A stretch of 64,000 nucleotides of DNA from Alteromonas confluentis (GTDB lineage Bacteria; Pseudomonadota; Gammaproteobacteria; Enterobacterales; Alteromonadaceae): positions 1 to 64,000 of the forward strand of contig NZ_MDHN01000029.1 of NCBI RefSeq assembly GCF_001757105.1, in the 5' to 3' direction. Below are positions 46,766 through 56,906 of this stretch, in pieces; position 1 is the first letter of the stretch; every line of letters starts with the position of its first letter. Made by a program: the position numbers and the translations under genes. Below the pieces are notes generated by a model, which did no database searches, had not been told where the DNA came from, and was given only the letters and a program-made list of their open reading frames with translations.

Positions 46766-48364
46766 TTACGGCTGGTAGTAAGTTGCCGCGCCGGGCCCTA
46801 CTGGCATACCGAGTAAGAATACCCAGATGTAGAACAGTATTGTCCAACCGACAATGAATACCATGGAGTACGGCAGCATCATGGCGATAAGTGTCCCCAT
46901 GCCGATGTCTTTTCGGTATTTGGCGGCCATAGCCAGAATAAGGCCAAAGTAACTCATCATTGGTGAAATAACGTTAGTCACTGAATCGCCAATTCGATAA
47001 GCCGCCTGAATGACTTCCGGCGCATACCCCAGCAACATCAGCATAGGAATAAATATCGGCGCAGTAACGGCCCATTGCGCCGATGCACTCCCCAGCGACA
47101 AGTTAACCAGACCACACATCAGAATGAACAGAATGAATACCGATGGCCCGTCCAGTCCCGCAGCCTGCAGGAACGCAGCGCCCTTTACTGCCATGAAGGT
47201 ACCGAGATTTGTCCACTTAAAGAAAGCCACGAATTGAGCAGCAAAGAAAACCAGCGTGATATACAGACCCATGGCGCCCATACTTTTCGACATGGCGTTA
47301 ATCACATCTTTATCGTTTCGCATGGTACCAACTACACGGCCATACACAAAACCGGGAACCGCAAAGGTGATGAAAATAAATGCCACGATGCCTTTGAGGA
47401 AAGGAGAGCCCGTTACGCCGCCGGTTTCCGGGTTACGCAAAGGACCACCTTCTGGCACGATGGTGAGCGCTAAAATTGCACACAGCACAACAAACGACAG
47501 GCCCGCCATTTTAAGCCCACGGCGCTCGGTATCTGTTACCGCTGACATCGACGCCGATTCAAGATCATCGGATGCATGTTCTTCGTTGTATTTGCCAAGT
47601 CGGGGCTCAACGATACGGTCTGTCACGTATGTGCCCATAATGGCGATAATGAAAGTACTGATGAACATGAAGTACCAGTTCACCTCTGGCCCGACTATGT
47701 ACTCCGGGTCAATCATGTGAGCAGCGGCTTCGGTTATGCCAGAAAGCAGCGGATCAATAGTGCCCAATAGCAGATTAGCACTGTATCCAGCAGATACGCC
47801 GGCAAACGCTGCCGCAAGACCTGCAAAGGGATGACGCCCCAGTGAATGAAAGATCATTGCAGCCAGCGGAATAAGTACCACGTAGCCAAGCTCGGAAGCC
47901 GTATTTGAAAGAATGCCCGCGAACACAACAGCGAACGTCACCAATAAACGTGGCGCGCCCATTACAATAGACCGCATCAGCGCAGAGAGCATACCGGAAT
48001 GCTCGGCAACGGATACACCGAGCAGCGCCACAAGTACTGTGCCCAATGGTGCAAAACCAGTGAAGTTCGTTACCAGATGCGTCACAATTTTTTGCAGGCC
48101 TTCGGCGTTGACCAACGAGATAACTTCAATCATGCCGTCGGCCTCGCGACCTTTAGCACCTACCGGGCGGGGATCAGCAACGGCAATATCGAAATAGCCA
48201 AGAATGCCACTAAGAATAACGATGAAAATAGATAGTAAGGCGAACAACGTTACCGGGTGCGGCAACAGATTCCCCAGCCACTCTACGGTAGCTAAAAATC
48301 GCGCAAACCATCCACTCTTTGCTTCTTCCTCAAAAGAAGAAGTATCAGACTGTCTGGAGCTCAA
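46766..48364 (-). CDS. AbgT-family transporter
   Basis: About 532 residues with roughly a dozen membrane segments. VEWLGNLLPHPVTLFALL, EHSGMLSALMRSIV and SASAQWAVTAPIFIPMLMLL match the AbgT (p-aminobenzoyl-glutamate) family, which includes aminobenzoyl-glutamate importers and the MtrF-type antimetabolite exporters. An ATG-started frame reaches 48478, but a -10 box lies inside it (48420-48425). AGAGG stands 7 bases before the TTG at 48364, so that start is preferred. The gene is a single unit between two terminators. Substrate unknown. Confidence 0.88.
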   Translation of the reverse strand: MSSRQSDTSSFEEEAKSGWFARFLATVEWLGNLLPHPVTLFALLSIFIVILSGILGYFDIAVADPRPVGAKGREADGMIEVISLVNAEGLQKIVTHLVTNFTGFAPLGTVLVALLGVSVAEHSGMLSALMRSIVMGAPRLLVTFAVVFAGILSNTASELGYVVLIPLAAMIFHSLGRHPFAGLAAAFAGVSAGYSANLLLGTIDPLLSGITEAAAHMIDPEYIVGPEVNWYFMFISTFIIAIMGTYVTDRIVEPRLGKYNEEHASDDLESASMSAVTDTERRGLKMAGLSFVVLCAILALTIVPEGGPLRNPETGGVTGSPFLKGIVAFIFITFAVPGFVYGRVVGTMRNDKDVINAMSKSMGAMGLYITLVFFAAQFVAFFKWTNLGTFMAVKGAAFLQAAGLDGPSVFILFILMCGLVNLSLGSASAQWAVTAPIFIPMLMLLGYAPEVIQAAYRIGDSVTNVISPMMSYFGLILAMAAKYRKDIGMGTLIAMMLPYSMVFIVGWTILFYIWVFLLGMPVGPGAATYYQP

Positions 48365-48419
48365 AATATAACCTCTGTCGTTTTTTAATTTGCAGATTAA
48401 TCTGCTTAATTTTGGCGAG

Positions 48420-48425
48420 AGTATA
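48420..48425 (-). promoter_or_regulatory. Possible -10 box of the AbgT-family gene
   Basis: The minus strand reads CGTTATACTCTCGCC, giving TATACT 55 bases before the preferred TTG start. No convincing -35. It supports the short form of the protein. Confidence 0.4.
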
Positions 48426-48531
48426 ACGAAAAAACAGCCAGTTCGCAGCAAAAGGCTATGAAGCGGCTCATTTTCCATACTTTATCATTAGCCGATAAAG
48501 CGTAAAGCAGAGGATACGGGAGGATTAAAAA

Positions 48532-48552
48532 AAGCCCGCGTTTCGCGGGCTT
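48532..48552 (-). terminator. Terminator after hflC
   Basis: AAGCCCGCG and CGCGGGCTT form a 9-bp stem with a TTT loop, followed on the minus strand by TTTTTAATCC. It ends the mutL/hfq gene set. Confidence 0.92.
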
Positions 48553-48558
48553 GGGAAG

Positions 48559-49443
48559 TTATTTACCTTTGGCGTGATTCAGGTATTTAAAGAATTCACC
48601 ATCCGGCTCAAGCACCATGATATCGTCTTTGCTGCTGAAACTCTTGCGGTATGCATCCATACTGCGCAGGAAGCTGTAGAACTCAGGGTTCTTAGAATAT
48701 GACGTTGCATAAATCTGAGCTGCCAATGCGTCACCTTCACCACGAACCTGACGGGCATTACGTTCTGCATCTGCCAGCATAACCGTTACTTTGGCGTCGA
48801 TGTCGGCACGAATGACTTCTGCTTGCTCCTGACCTTCTGAGCGGTGTTCACGGGCAACCGCCGCGCGTTCAGCTCGCATACGTTGGAAAATCGCGTTGCT
48901 GACTTCGTTCGGCAGGTTGATCTGCTTTACCCGCACATCAACAATTTCGATACCCAGTTCTTTTGAAGACTGGCTAGCCTGTTCCATTGCTTGATTCATC
49001 AGCGCTGAGCGCTCACCCGACACGATTTGTGCGATGGTGCGAGCACCAAACTCTGAACGCAGGCCGTTATTCACTTTTTGCTTTAACAGCGCTTCCGCCT
49101 GAAGTTTATTACCGCCCTGCGTTGACAGATAGTACTGAGCAAAATCGGCAATTTTCCACTTCACGTAAGAGTCTACAATCAGGTCTTTCTTCTCTGATGT
49201 TACGAAACGATCGGGCACATCGTCCAACGTCTGAATACGCGCATCAAGACGTCGCACAGAGTCGATGAACGGGAATTTAAAGTGCAGTCCCGGCTCAAAC
49301 ACTCTGGTGTCGCCGGTAGCATCATCACGTTGAACCTTACCAAACTGGATTACAATGGCTCGTTCACCTTCGCTAACCACGAAAACAGCGCCCGAAAACA
49401 GAATAACCACCAGCACCACGGCTGCAATCAATAGATTCTTCAT
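48559..49443 (-). CDS. hflC: HflC, FtsH protease modulator
   Basis: 294 residues. An N-terminal membrane segment (LLIAAVVLVVILFSGAVFVV) is followed by the SPFH/band-7 domain (ERAIVIQFGKV, then GLHFKFPFIDSVRRLD). With HflK it forms a cage around FtsH in the inner membrane. It starts 3 bases after hflK and ends at the 48532-48552 terminator. Confidence 0.97.
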   Translation of the reverse strand: MKNLLIAAVVLVVILFSGAVFVVSEGERAIVIQFGKVQRDDATGDTRVFEPGLHFKFPFIDSVRRLDARIQTLDDVPDRFVTSEKKDLIVDSYVKWKIADFAQYYLSTQGGNKLQAEALLKQKVNNGLRSEFGARTIAQIVSGERSALMNQAMEQASQSSKELGIEIVDVRVKQINLPNEVSNAIFQRMRAERAAVAREHRSEGQEQAEVIRADIDAKVTVMLADAERNARQVRGEGDALAAQIYATSYSKNPEFYSFLRSMDAYRKSFSSKDDIMVLEPDGEFFKYLNHAKGK

Positions 49444-49446
49444 GTG

Positions 49447-50604
49447 TTATTCTCCCCCACTTCCAAAACGGCTGTCACGAATACCAGAGTTTACCGTTGA
49501 AGGTCTGCCGGAGTTGTCAGAAGACGACATCGGTAACGACTGATAAGGTGTTGTTGAACTTCTTGCTGGAGATGAAGTAGACGACGAACGCTGTTCCATC
49601 ATTTTATCCAATGGTAAATACATCATGTTGTTGCCACCTTTGGTGTCGACCAACACTTTGCTTGTTTTACTAAGCACTTCTTCCATGGTTTCCAGATAAA
49701 TACGCTCCCGGGTAACCGTTGGCGCAGCTTCGTACTGAGGCAGTAGCTCAGCAAATCGTGCCACTTCACCCTGCGCTTCGAGGATCACACGCTCTTTGTA
49801 TGCCTGTGCTTCTTCGTTCATGCGGTTAACCTGACCACGGGCGCGAGGCTCAATTTCACGGGCATAAGCTTCAGCTTCACGAATGAAACGTTGCTCATCT
49901 TCCTGCGCGGCAATGGCATCATCAAATGCATCTTTTACTTCTTCAGGTGGGCGCGCATCGCGGAAGTTCATGTCCGTAATCGTGACCCCCAGATCATAGG
50001 GCTCAAGGATAGACTGTAATTCTTCCCACACTCGCTGACGAGTAACTTCACGACCATCTGTAAGTACATCGTCCATCTGAGAGTGACCAACAACGTAACG
50101 AATCGCACTGTCTAAAGCCTGACTTAAACTCATTTCAGGGCTCGTTACAGCAAATGTCCAACGGTACGGATCAACAACCCGGTACTGCATTTCCATTTGA
50201 ACGCGAACGACGTTTTCATCTTCAGTCAGCATGGAACCGCTAGACGCCTGGTCACGAATAGAAGTTACGTCTACCGGAATAACAGAATCGATAAAGGTTG
50301 GCTTCCAACGTAAGCCAGGGTCGACTTGCTTATAATATTCGCCAAAGCGAAGTACTACACCACGCTCAGATTCGCGGATAGTATAAAAGCCACTGACGAC
50401 CCAGATAACGACTAACAGTCCAATTAAAATTCCGGCACCTACAGTACCAAAACTTTTGCCTGAACCACCGCTGCCGCCGCCCATTTTACCGAACTTACCA
50501 AACAGGTTTTTGAACACATCGTCCAAATCCGGGGGCCCTTGATCTCGACCGCCGCGGTTTTTCCACGGGTCATTATTTTTGCCACCCGGCTCATTCCAAG
50601 CCAT
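49447..50604 (-). CDS. hflK: HflK, FtsH protease modulator
   Basis: 385 residues. Gly/Pro-rich cytoplasmic N-terminus (MAWNEPGGKNNDPWKNRGG), a membrane segment near 60-80 (GILIGLLVVIWVVSGFYTI) and a band-7 domain (ESERGVVLRFGEYY). The Ser/Pro-rich tail is variable. Partner of HflC, immediately downstream. Confidence 0.97.
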   Translation of the reverse strand: MAWNEPGGKNNDPWKNRGGRDQGPPDLDDVFKNLFGKFGKMGGGSGGSGKSFGTVGAGILIGLLVVIWVVSGFYTIRESERGVVLRFGEYYKQVDPGLRWKPTFIDSVIPVDVTSIRDQASSGSMLTEDENVVRVQMEMQYRVVDPYRWTFAVTSPEMSLSQALDSAIRYVVGHSQMDDVLTDGREVTRQRVWEELQSILEPYDLGVTITDMNFRDARPPEEVKDAFDDAIAAQEDEQRFIREAEAYAREIEPRARGQVNRMNEEAQAYKERVILEAQGEVARFAELLPQYEAAPTVTRERIYLETMEEVLSKTSKVLVDTKGGNNMMYLPLDKMMEQRSSSTSSPARSSTTPYQSLPMSSSDNSGRPSTVNSGIRDSRFGSGGE

Positions 50605-50660
50605 GCTGATACTCCATAATTGGTTATTTATCTGAAAACTGTCGTCAATTTAAGCGTTTG

Positions 50661-51950
50661 TCAATGATGGTCCACAAAATGGGATAACCCCTGGTCCAAT
50701 CGTTTCTCTAAACGGTTCCAATCGGCAGCAGGCATTTTAATGTCTACTACCCAGTCACCGTCAGAATCGTAAGCTTCATTGGCAATACAATTTAAATCGT
50801 ACAATACACCACGTAATTTGCTCTGTGCAGGCGGAATTCGTAGTGTATAGCTCACCATGCTTTGACCGAGACAGTCGGTCAGCGCCTGGCTCAATAAATC
50901 GAGTCCTTCGCCGGTTTGTGCTGATACCCATACCCGGGTAGGCACACCGTCCTCATCTCTATCTATACGCGGAGAAATTTCATCAAGTTTATCAATCTTA
51001 TTACAGATTATTAATTGTTGAATGTCATCTGCGTCAATTTCTTCAAGAACCGCGTTCACCTCATCCATCGTTTCACGATAGTTAGCTTCAGCAACATCTA
51101 CCACATGTAGGAGTAAATCTGCTTCCTGCGTCTCCTGCAACGTAGCTTTAAACGCAGCAACTAAATCGTGAGGCAGGTGACGAATAAACCCTACTGTGTC
51201 AGCAAGAATAGCCGGACCCACATCCTTAAGTTCAATTTTACGCAGTGTCGGATCTAGCGTTGCAAACAGCTGATCGGCTGCATAAACGTGAGAATCCGTT
51301 ATGGTATTGAACATAGTTGATTTGCCGGCATTGGTATAGCCAACGAGAGAGACGGTTGGAATTTCGGCGCGCTTGCGCGAACGACGGCCTTGCTCCCGCT
51401 GCTTCTGGACTTTCTCCAGCCTGCGCAGGATGGCTTTAATTCTGGCACGTAAGAGCCGGCGGTCAGTTTCGAGCTGTGTTTCACCCGGTCCACGCAGACC
51501 TATCCCGCCTTTCTGGCGCTCTAAGTGTGTCCATCCGCGTATGAGTCGGGTTGAAATATGCCGTAACTGCGCCAGCTCTACCTGTAATTTACCCTCATGG
51601 GTTCGCGCACGTTGCGCAAAGATATCGAGGATCAAGCCAGTACGGTCTAGTACCCGGCATTTACAGATAGCTTCGAGATTCCGTTCCTGAGACGGCGACA
51701 ACGCATGATTGAAAATCACTACATTCGCATCATGCGCTTTCACAGAAGCAGCAATCTCTTCGGCTTTACCTGAACCAACGAAATACTTGGCGTGGGGTGC
51801 ACTGCGCGACGTCGTAAGTACGTCTACCGCATTCACTCCAGCAGAAGATACGAGCAATTCAAGCTCAGCGAGATCTTCTTTACTGCTTTCGTCAGCAAAA
51901 TTTACATGAACAAGAACAGCCTGTTCACCGGCTTCATAACGGTCAAACAA
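50661..51950 (-). CDS. hflX: GTPase HflX
   Basis: 429 residues. N-terminal domain with FVGSGKAEEI, then a coiled linker and a GTPase domain: GYTNAGKSTMFN (G1), ADTVGFIRHLPHDLV (G3) and CNKIDKLDE (G4). HflX splits stalled or hibernating 70S ribosomes under stress. It follows hfq by 17 bases. Confidence 0.97.
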   Translation of the reverse strand: MFDRYEAGEQAVLVHVNFADESSKEDLAELELLVSSAGVNAVDVLTTSRSAPHAKYFVGSGKAEEIAASVKAHDANVVIFNHALSPSQERNLEAICKCRVLDRTGLILDIFAQRARTHEGKLQVELAQLRHISTRLIRGWTHLERQKGGIGLRGPGETQLETDRRLLRARIKAILRRLEKVQKQREQGRRSRKRAEIPTVSLVGYTNAGKSTMFNTITDSHVYAADQLFATLDPTLRKIELKDVGPAILADTVGFIRHLPHDLVAAFKATLQETQEADLLLHVVDVAEANYRETMDEVNAVLEEIDADDIQQLIICNKIDKLDEISPRIDRDEDGVPTRVWVSAQTGEGLDLLSQALTDCLGQSMVSYTLRIPPAQSKLRGVLYDLNCIANEAYDSDGDWVVDIKMPAADWNRLEKRLDQGLSHFVDHH

Positions 51951-51967
51951 GCAATGTACCTTTTGTA

Positions 51968-52222
51968 TTATTCACTTTTACTATTGTCAGAGTCCCCTTG
52001 GGTTGAACTGGGCATAGTGATAGCTCGAGAAGGCACAACAGTAGAAATGGCATGCTTATATACCATCTGGCTTACTGTGTTTTTCAGCAAAATCACGAAC
52101 TGGTCGAAAGATTCAACCTGCCCCTGAAGTTTGATACCGTTTACCAGGTAGATGGAAACGGGAATACGCTCCTTTCTTAACGCATTCAAGAATGGGTCTT
52201 GTAGTGATTGCCCTTTAGCCAT
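51968..52222 (-). CDS. hfq: RNA chaperone Hfq
   Basis: 84 residues. [20 protein letters not shown], then [13 protein letters not shown] and [12 protein letters not shown] form the Sm1 and Sm2 motifs of the hexameric ring. The tail is short and Ser/Asp-rich. It pairs small RNAs with mRNA targets; a candidate small RNA lies at 60852-60919. Confidence 0.98.
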   Translation of the reverse strand: MAKGQSLQDPFLNALRKERIPVSIYLVNGIKLQGQVESFDQFVILLKNTVSQMVYKHAISTVVPSRAITMPSSTQGDSDNSKSE

Positions 52223-52301
52223 TTGATTTCCTTAGTTTTTATTATTTCCATGACAAACTATACAGTTGTCACCGCGCTTAATGTATAACACACTCCAACA
52301 G

Positions 52302-53234
52302 TTAAAGTGTGATTTTTGACATAATTCTAGTTAAGTTATCGTTAGCAAACGTGTCAAGCCATTCGACTTCAGGCCAGCCTCGCAACCAGGTTAACTGACG
52401 CTTAGCAAGCTGACGTGTTGCTATTATCCCTCGTTCACGCATTTCCGCGTAATCAAGTTGCCCTTGCAAATACTGCCACGCCTGACGGTATCCTACGGAT
52501 CGTATAGAGGGTAAATCTTCGTGTAGATCACCCCGGGCAAATAAACTTCTGACCTCGTCTATAAAGCCGTCTTCCAGCATCATATCGAATCGTTGTTCAA
52601 TACGACCGTGTAAAACAGCTCTGTCTTCCGGCGCAATTGCAAATTGTGTGACATTAAACGGACAAGGCTCACCTTTTGTTGCTTGCCAGTCTGTCAGGTT
52701 ACGCCCGGTAGACCGATATACTTCCAGAGCGCGGGTCAGGCGCTGTGGGTCATTTGGATGAATACGAGCTGCGCTTACAGGGTCTACACGCGTCAATTCG
52801 TCGTGTAAGGCGTTCCATCCATAGGCCTCGGCTTCCTGGGCAATACGCGCTCTTTCCTCATCGTTTGAACTAGGTAAGGGCGAAATACCATTTATCAAGG
52901 CATTAAAGTACATCATCGTACCACCCACCAAAACAGGCAATTTGCCGCGCTGGTGAATGTCGTTTATCAGTGTTCCCACATCACTGTGAAATTCTGCTAC
53001 AGAATAGCTTTCATTAGGGTCGATAATATCGATTAGCCAATGCGGCGCGATGGCTTGTTCTTCAGCCGTTGGCTTCGCGGTTCCGATATCCATACCGCGA
53101 TAAACCAGCGCAGAATCAACGCTAATAATTTCACAGGGTGTTTGCTGTGACAACGCTAGAGCCAGACTGGTTTTACCGGAAGCGGTCGGGCCCATAATTG
53201 TTACGACAGGCTTCATATCGTCTTTATTTTTCAT
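52302..53234 (-). CDS. miaA: tRNA dimethylallyltransferase
   Basis: 310 residues. [14 protein letters not shown] is the P loop and [18 protein letters not shown] the conserved substrate segment. It isopentenylates A37 of tRNAs reading UNN codons. It overlaps mutL by 4 bases, and a 79-base gap before hfq may hold an internal promoter. Confidence 0.97.
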   Translation of the reverse strand: MKNKDDMKPVVTIMGPTASGKTSLALALSQQTPCEIISVDSALVYRGMDIGTAKPTAEEQAIAPHWLIDIIDPNESYSVAEFHSDVGTLINDIHQRGKLPVLVGGTMMYFNALINGISPLPSSNDEERARIAQEAEAYGWNALHDELTRVDPVSAARIHPNDPQRLTRALEVYRSTGRNLTDWQATKGEPCPFNVTQFAIAPEDRAVLHGRIEQRFDMMLEDGFIDEVRSLFARGDLHEDLPSIRSVGYRQAWQYLQGQLDYAEMRERGIIATRQLAKRQLTWLRGWPEVEWLDTFANDNLTRIMSKITL

Positions 53235-55003
53235 TCAGGCCATTTCTCAATCAGGCTATCTATGGACTGCCTGCGTCCATGGGCTTCCAGCGTGGCAATT
53301 TTCTCTGCTTCCGCATTTTGGTCAAAATCATGCCAAACCGCAGCAATGATGTCGCTGGGCAAGGTTTCAGTATTGCTCACGGATTTTAGCACACCACCCA
53401 GCGATTCCTGTTTTGATGCGAGCATTTGCGGAAACCAGTTAACCCACGGGAAATGCCTGCAACCTGCCGGCACTTGCTGTAAACGATACTTCCCCGCAAC
53501 CAGATTTACTTCAAAAAAGCCTTCCCGAAGTAATTCCACCGTGTCCTGGCTAATCGTACCATCGTCAGCGACGGAGACGGGCATGAGTAGCGGTTGTGAG
53601 GCGCCAGCCGCGATAATATTTTGCTCAACCCAAGGGGCAATTATAGCGTTTATGGACAATAGCAAACAGCTGTTTTTATGACAGTAAATTCTTATATATT
53701 CATTTATTTGAAGATATTGCAAGTTTACTTTGTCGCCAATATTTGCCTGCGATGTCAGCAAGGCCGTGTAGCCCTCACTGTAATCGGCGATGGAGGGCTT
53801 CGACGACCCTGATTGTGTTGGCGGATAGCGCCCGCTGCTGCTCCCGCCACCGGTAGACTGACGAAATGAACCGCCCCCCCCAGAAGGCGAGCTTGGCGAC
53901 CCCGCCTGACGCTGCTCAAACGACGGAACCGACGACGTTGAAGCAACGGGTGTTAAGGGGCGAATATAGTCGTGTTCGGGCTCGTCAAAACCCGTTTGCG
54001 CTTTATCATCACCGTCGCAAAGCGCATCAGCCACGGTTTTACATATAAAATCATGTACCAGCCTACTTTGCTGGAAACGCACCTCGTGTTTCGCAGGATG
54101 TACGTTTACGTCTACATCGCGCGGGTCAACAGTGAGATAAACCACAAATGAGGGTTGTTCTAATACGCCCCACACACTCTCATATGCCTGACGAATTGCG
54201 TGCAAGATGAGTTTATCCCGCATACCGCGGCCGTTTACAAAACTGAACTGCCCATCCGTACTGCTTCGCAACATGGCTTCGTTGCCCAGCCATGCCTCCA
54301 GTTGCATACCGTGATAATCTGTTTTTACATGTATTGCATTGGTCAGAAACTTCTGCCCCATCACCGCAGCAATGCGCTGGGTAAGATGGTCTGAAGCTGA
54401 TGCCTGATAACGTTTGGTCACTTTGCCGTTGTGTTTAAGAATAAACGACACCGCAGGATGACTGAGTGCAATCCGACGAATAACATCTTCAATATGCTGA
54501 TACTCTGTTTTCTCGGTACGCAGAAATTTTCGTCTGGCCGGGGTGTTGTAGAACAAGTCTGCAACATCAATTGTGGTACCTGGCGGGTGCGCGACCGGAT
54601 TAAGACTCACAGCCATATCCCGCCCCTCGCAGTGTGCCTGCCAGGCCTGCTCTTGCATTTCTGGCTTAGAGGTAAGTATCAAACGACTAACCGAACTGAT
54701 ACTGGCGAGCGCTTCGCCACGAAAACCAAGCGATAAAATACTTTCCAAATCGTCCAACGTGGCAATTTTGCTGGTTGCGTGGCGGCTCAGTGCGAGCGCT
54801 AGCTCATCTTTAATAATACCGTTGCCGTTGTCACGTAAACGAATGCGCTTGTGACCGCCTTTTTCAATATCCAGTTCAATACGGGTTGCACCGGCGTCCA
54901 AACTGTTTTCAACCAGTTCTTTAACAACGGAGGCAGGTCTTTCTACCACCTCGCCAGCCGCAATCTGGTTAGCCAACTGTGGTGGGAGTAGCTGTATAGG
55001 CAA
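53231..55003 (-). CDS. mutL: DNA mismatch repair protein MutL
   Basis: 590 residues. The N-terminal GHKL ATPase has [28 protein letters not shown] and [11 protein letters not shown] Ser/Gly-rich linker lies around residues 365-405. The C-terminal domain lacks the DQHAxxE endonuclease motif, consistent with a MutH-dependent system. It acts between MutS and MutH or UvrD. Confidence 0.97.
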   Translation of the reverse strand: MPIQLLPPQLANQIAAGEVVERPASVVKELVENSLDAGATRIELDIEKGGHKRIRLRDNGNGIIKDELALALSRHATSKIATLDDLESILSLGFRGEALASISSVSRLILTSKPEMQEQAWQAHCEGRDMAVSLNPVAHPPGTTIDVADLFYNTPARRKFLRTEKTEYQHIEDVIRRIALSHPAVSFILKHNGKVTKRYQASASDHLTQRIAAVMGQKFLTNAIHVKTDYHGMQLEAWLGNEAMLRSSTDGQFSFVNGRGMRDKLILHAIRQAYESVWGVLEQPSFVVYLTVDPRDVDVNVHPAKHEVRFQQSRLVHDFICKTVADALCDGDDKAQTGFDEPEHDYIRPLTPVASTSSVPSFEQRQAGSPSSPSGGGGSFRQSTGGGSSSGRYPPTQSGSSKPSIADYSEGYTALLTSQANIGDKVNLQYLQINEYIRIYCHKNSCLLLSINAIIAPWVEQNIIAAGASQPLLMPVSVADDGTISQDTVELLREGFFEVNLVAGKYRLQQVPAGCRHFPWVNWFPQMLASKQESLGGVLKSVSNTETLPSDIIAAVWHDFDQNAEAEKIATLEAHGRRQSIDSLIEKWPE

Positions 55004-55027
55004 GGGAAATCCTGTAACTGGTTACTT

Positions 55028-56353
55028 TCAGGTTCGCGGTATGGTCAGTTCCTGACCAATCTGAACGGTATCGCTATTTAAGTTATTAGCGGCTTTGATA
55101 GTGCTGATTTTGACATTGTAGCGCTGGGCCAGCAAGGATAAAGACTCACCCCGTCTGACTTTATGAATGAGATTCCGCGACTTTTCTGCTGCCCAGAGGG
55201 TGCCGTCGGGCGGCACCTGACGGAAATAGGTTTTAATAGCATTAAACATGGATGATGCCAGACGCTCCCGGTAATCACTCCAGTTAAGGTTTTTTTCTTC
55301 CTGCGGATTACTTATAAAACCCGTTTCAACCAGGATAGAGGGAATATCTGGCGCAGTTAGTACAGCAAGACTAGCAGCCTGCGGCGAAGACTTGTGCATG
55401 CGAGTGACGCCCTTAAGTTCCTTAATCACTTTCTGACTCAGGTCGTAACTCGACGCCATGGAGTGATCCATAGACAGCCCAAGAATCGTTTCAGCCAGAT
55501 AACGCTCACTGGCATTATCGGAAATGACTTCAGCGGCTCCACCCAATAACTCTGAATGTTGCTCCGTTCTTTCCAGCCAGCGACCTAACTCAGTATCAGC
55601 CCGACGCATAGACAATACCCACACAGAGCCGCCTCGCGGTCCAGCGGTCGTGAACGCATCAGCATGAATGGAGATAAGCAGATCGGCTTTACTTTTACGG
55701 GCAATTTCAGGGCGTTTATTCAATCCCACATAGTAATCGCCTGTTCGCGTCATGATGGCACGCATTCCCGGCTGGGCATTTACCTTATCTTCAAGATATT
55801 TGGCGATGCTCAGCGTAATGTGCTTTTCATACGTGCCGGCACGGCCGATAGAACCAGGGTCGTTACCACCATGTCCAGCATCGATAGCAATGATGATGTC
55901 GCGATCGCGACTATTGTTCTTGCTGTCGAGCACGACACTAGGGGTTTGGGTATAGGTTGGCTTTGAGTCAATAAGGTCGACAACTAAGCGGTGACCATAA
56001 GGTCCGTCGGGTTCAACGGGAAAAACGGAAGGTGCAGCCTTGCGAGATAACTCAACGACGATGCGAGCGGCATTTTCATTTTTTGGTGTGGAATGGCGAA
56101 CCCGGCGAACGAGATCGCCGCTGATATCGGCCTTGGATAAATCGCTGTTATTGCCAGTATCAGCTAAATCAATTACCAACCGGTACGGGCTTTCGAGTGA
56201 AAAATAGGTATATTCAGGCGCACTTTTCAGATCAAGTACCAAACGGGTTCTGTCGCCAGAAGGCGCAGCCCTGACGCTACTGATCTGATTTTGTGCCCAG
56301 GCAGCGCTCGCCAGACACCACACACAGATTGTGAGTATGATTACGCGCAACAT
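55028..56353 (-). CDS. amiB: N-acetylmuramoyl-L-alanine amidase (AmiB/AmiC type)
   Basis: 441 residues. Signal peptide to about residue 20 (CVWCLASAAWA), AMIN domain (SSVRAAPSGDRTRLVLDL on), Amidase_3 zinc domain (IAIDAGHGGNDPGSIG and VETGFISNPQEE), then one LysM domain (HKVRRGESLSLLAQRYNVKI). It cleaves septal peptidoglycan in the periplasm. Symbol follows the tsaE-amiB-mutL order. Confidence 0.95.
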   Translation of the reverse strand: MLRVIILTICVWCLASAAWAQNQISSVRAAPSGDRTRLVLDLKSAPEYTYFSLESPYRLVIDLADTGNNSDLSKADISGDLVRRVRHSTPKNENAARIVVELSRKAAPSVFPVEPDGPYGHRLVVDLIDSKPTYTQTPSVVLDSKNNSRDRDIIIAIDAGHGGNDPGSIGRAGTYEKHITLSIAKYLEDKVNAQPGMRAIMTRTGDYYVGLNKRPEIARKSKADLLISIHADAFTTAGPRGGSVWVLSMRRADTELGRWLERTEQHSELLGGAAEVISDNASERYLAETILGLSMDHSMASSYDLSQKVIKELKGVTRMHKSSPQAASLAVLTAPDIPSILVETGFISNPQEEKNLNWSDYRERLASSMFNAIKTYFRQVPPDGTLWAAEKSRNLIHKVRRGESLSLLAQRYNVKISTIKAANNLNSDTVQIGQELTIPRT

Positions 56354-56404
56354 AATTAACCCTGAAATTTACCCTTACTGACTTTAATTATTTTATTTAA
56401 AGAG

Positions 56405-56887
56405 TCAGCTACCTAGTACATCAATAACGGCTTTGCCTGCCTCTGATCGGGCAGTAACCGATAATATTCGTCCATCATTATGTGAGTTAATACTAATCAC
56501 TAAATCCGCAGAAGCCAAGAATTCAGCCCCTTTTTGCGGCCATTCAATTAAACAAACCGCCTTTTCACGAAAGTAATCCCGTATGCCCATGAACTCCAGT
56601 TCCTCAGGGTCAGCTAGCCGGTATAGGTCGAAATGATACACCGATACGTCTTTCAACTCATACGGTTCAACCAGTGTATAAGTAGGACTCTTAACGTTAC
56701 CTGAATGGCCTAACCGTTGAATAAAGTAACGACTGAACGTTGTCTTACCCGCGCCCAAATCGCCCTCCAGATAAACAACCAAGCTGGTCGCTAGCTGCTG
56801 CTGACTGACCGCGTCCGCCAACTTTTCAGAGACAAATGCGGTTTCTTCGGGTGATGAAGACGTAAAGGAGAGTTCTGGATAAGGCAT
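56405..56887 (-). CDS. tsaE: tRNA threonylcarbamoyladenosine biosynthesis protein TsaE
   Basis: 160 residues. The Walker A loop is [16 protein letters not shown], followed by [31 protein letters not shown] and CLIEWPQKG. It is the ATPase of the TsaBDE complex that makes t6A37 in tRNA. It lies 19 bases after nnr. Confidence 0.97.
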   Translation of the reverse strand: MPYPELSFTSSSPEETAFVSEKLADAVSQQQLATSLVVYLEGDLGAGKTTFSRYFIQRLGHSGNVKSPTYTLVEPYELKDVSVYHFDLYRLADPEELEFMGIRDYFREKAVCLIEWPQKGAEFLASADLVISINSHNDGRILSVTARSEAGKAVIDVLGS

Positions 56888-56906
56888 AAGTTCAGTTTAA
56901 CATTCA

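Noticed and set aside
47256..47720. Plus-strand open frame of 154 codons
   Set aside because: Antisense to the AbgT-family gene; Pro/Ser-rich product without motifs.
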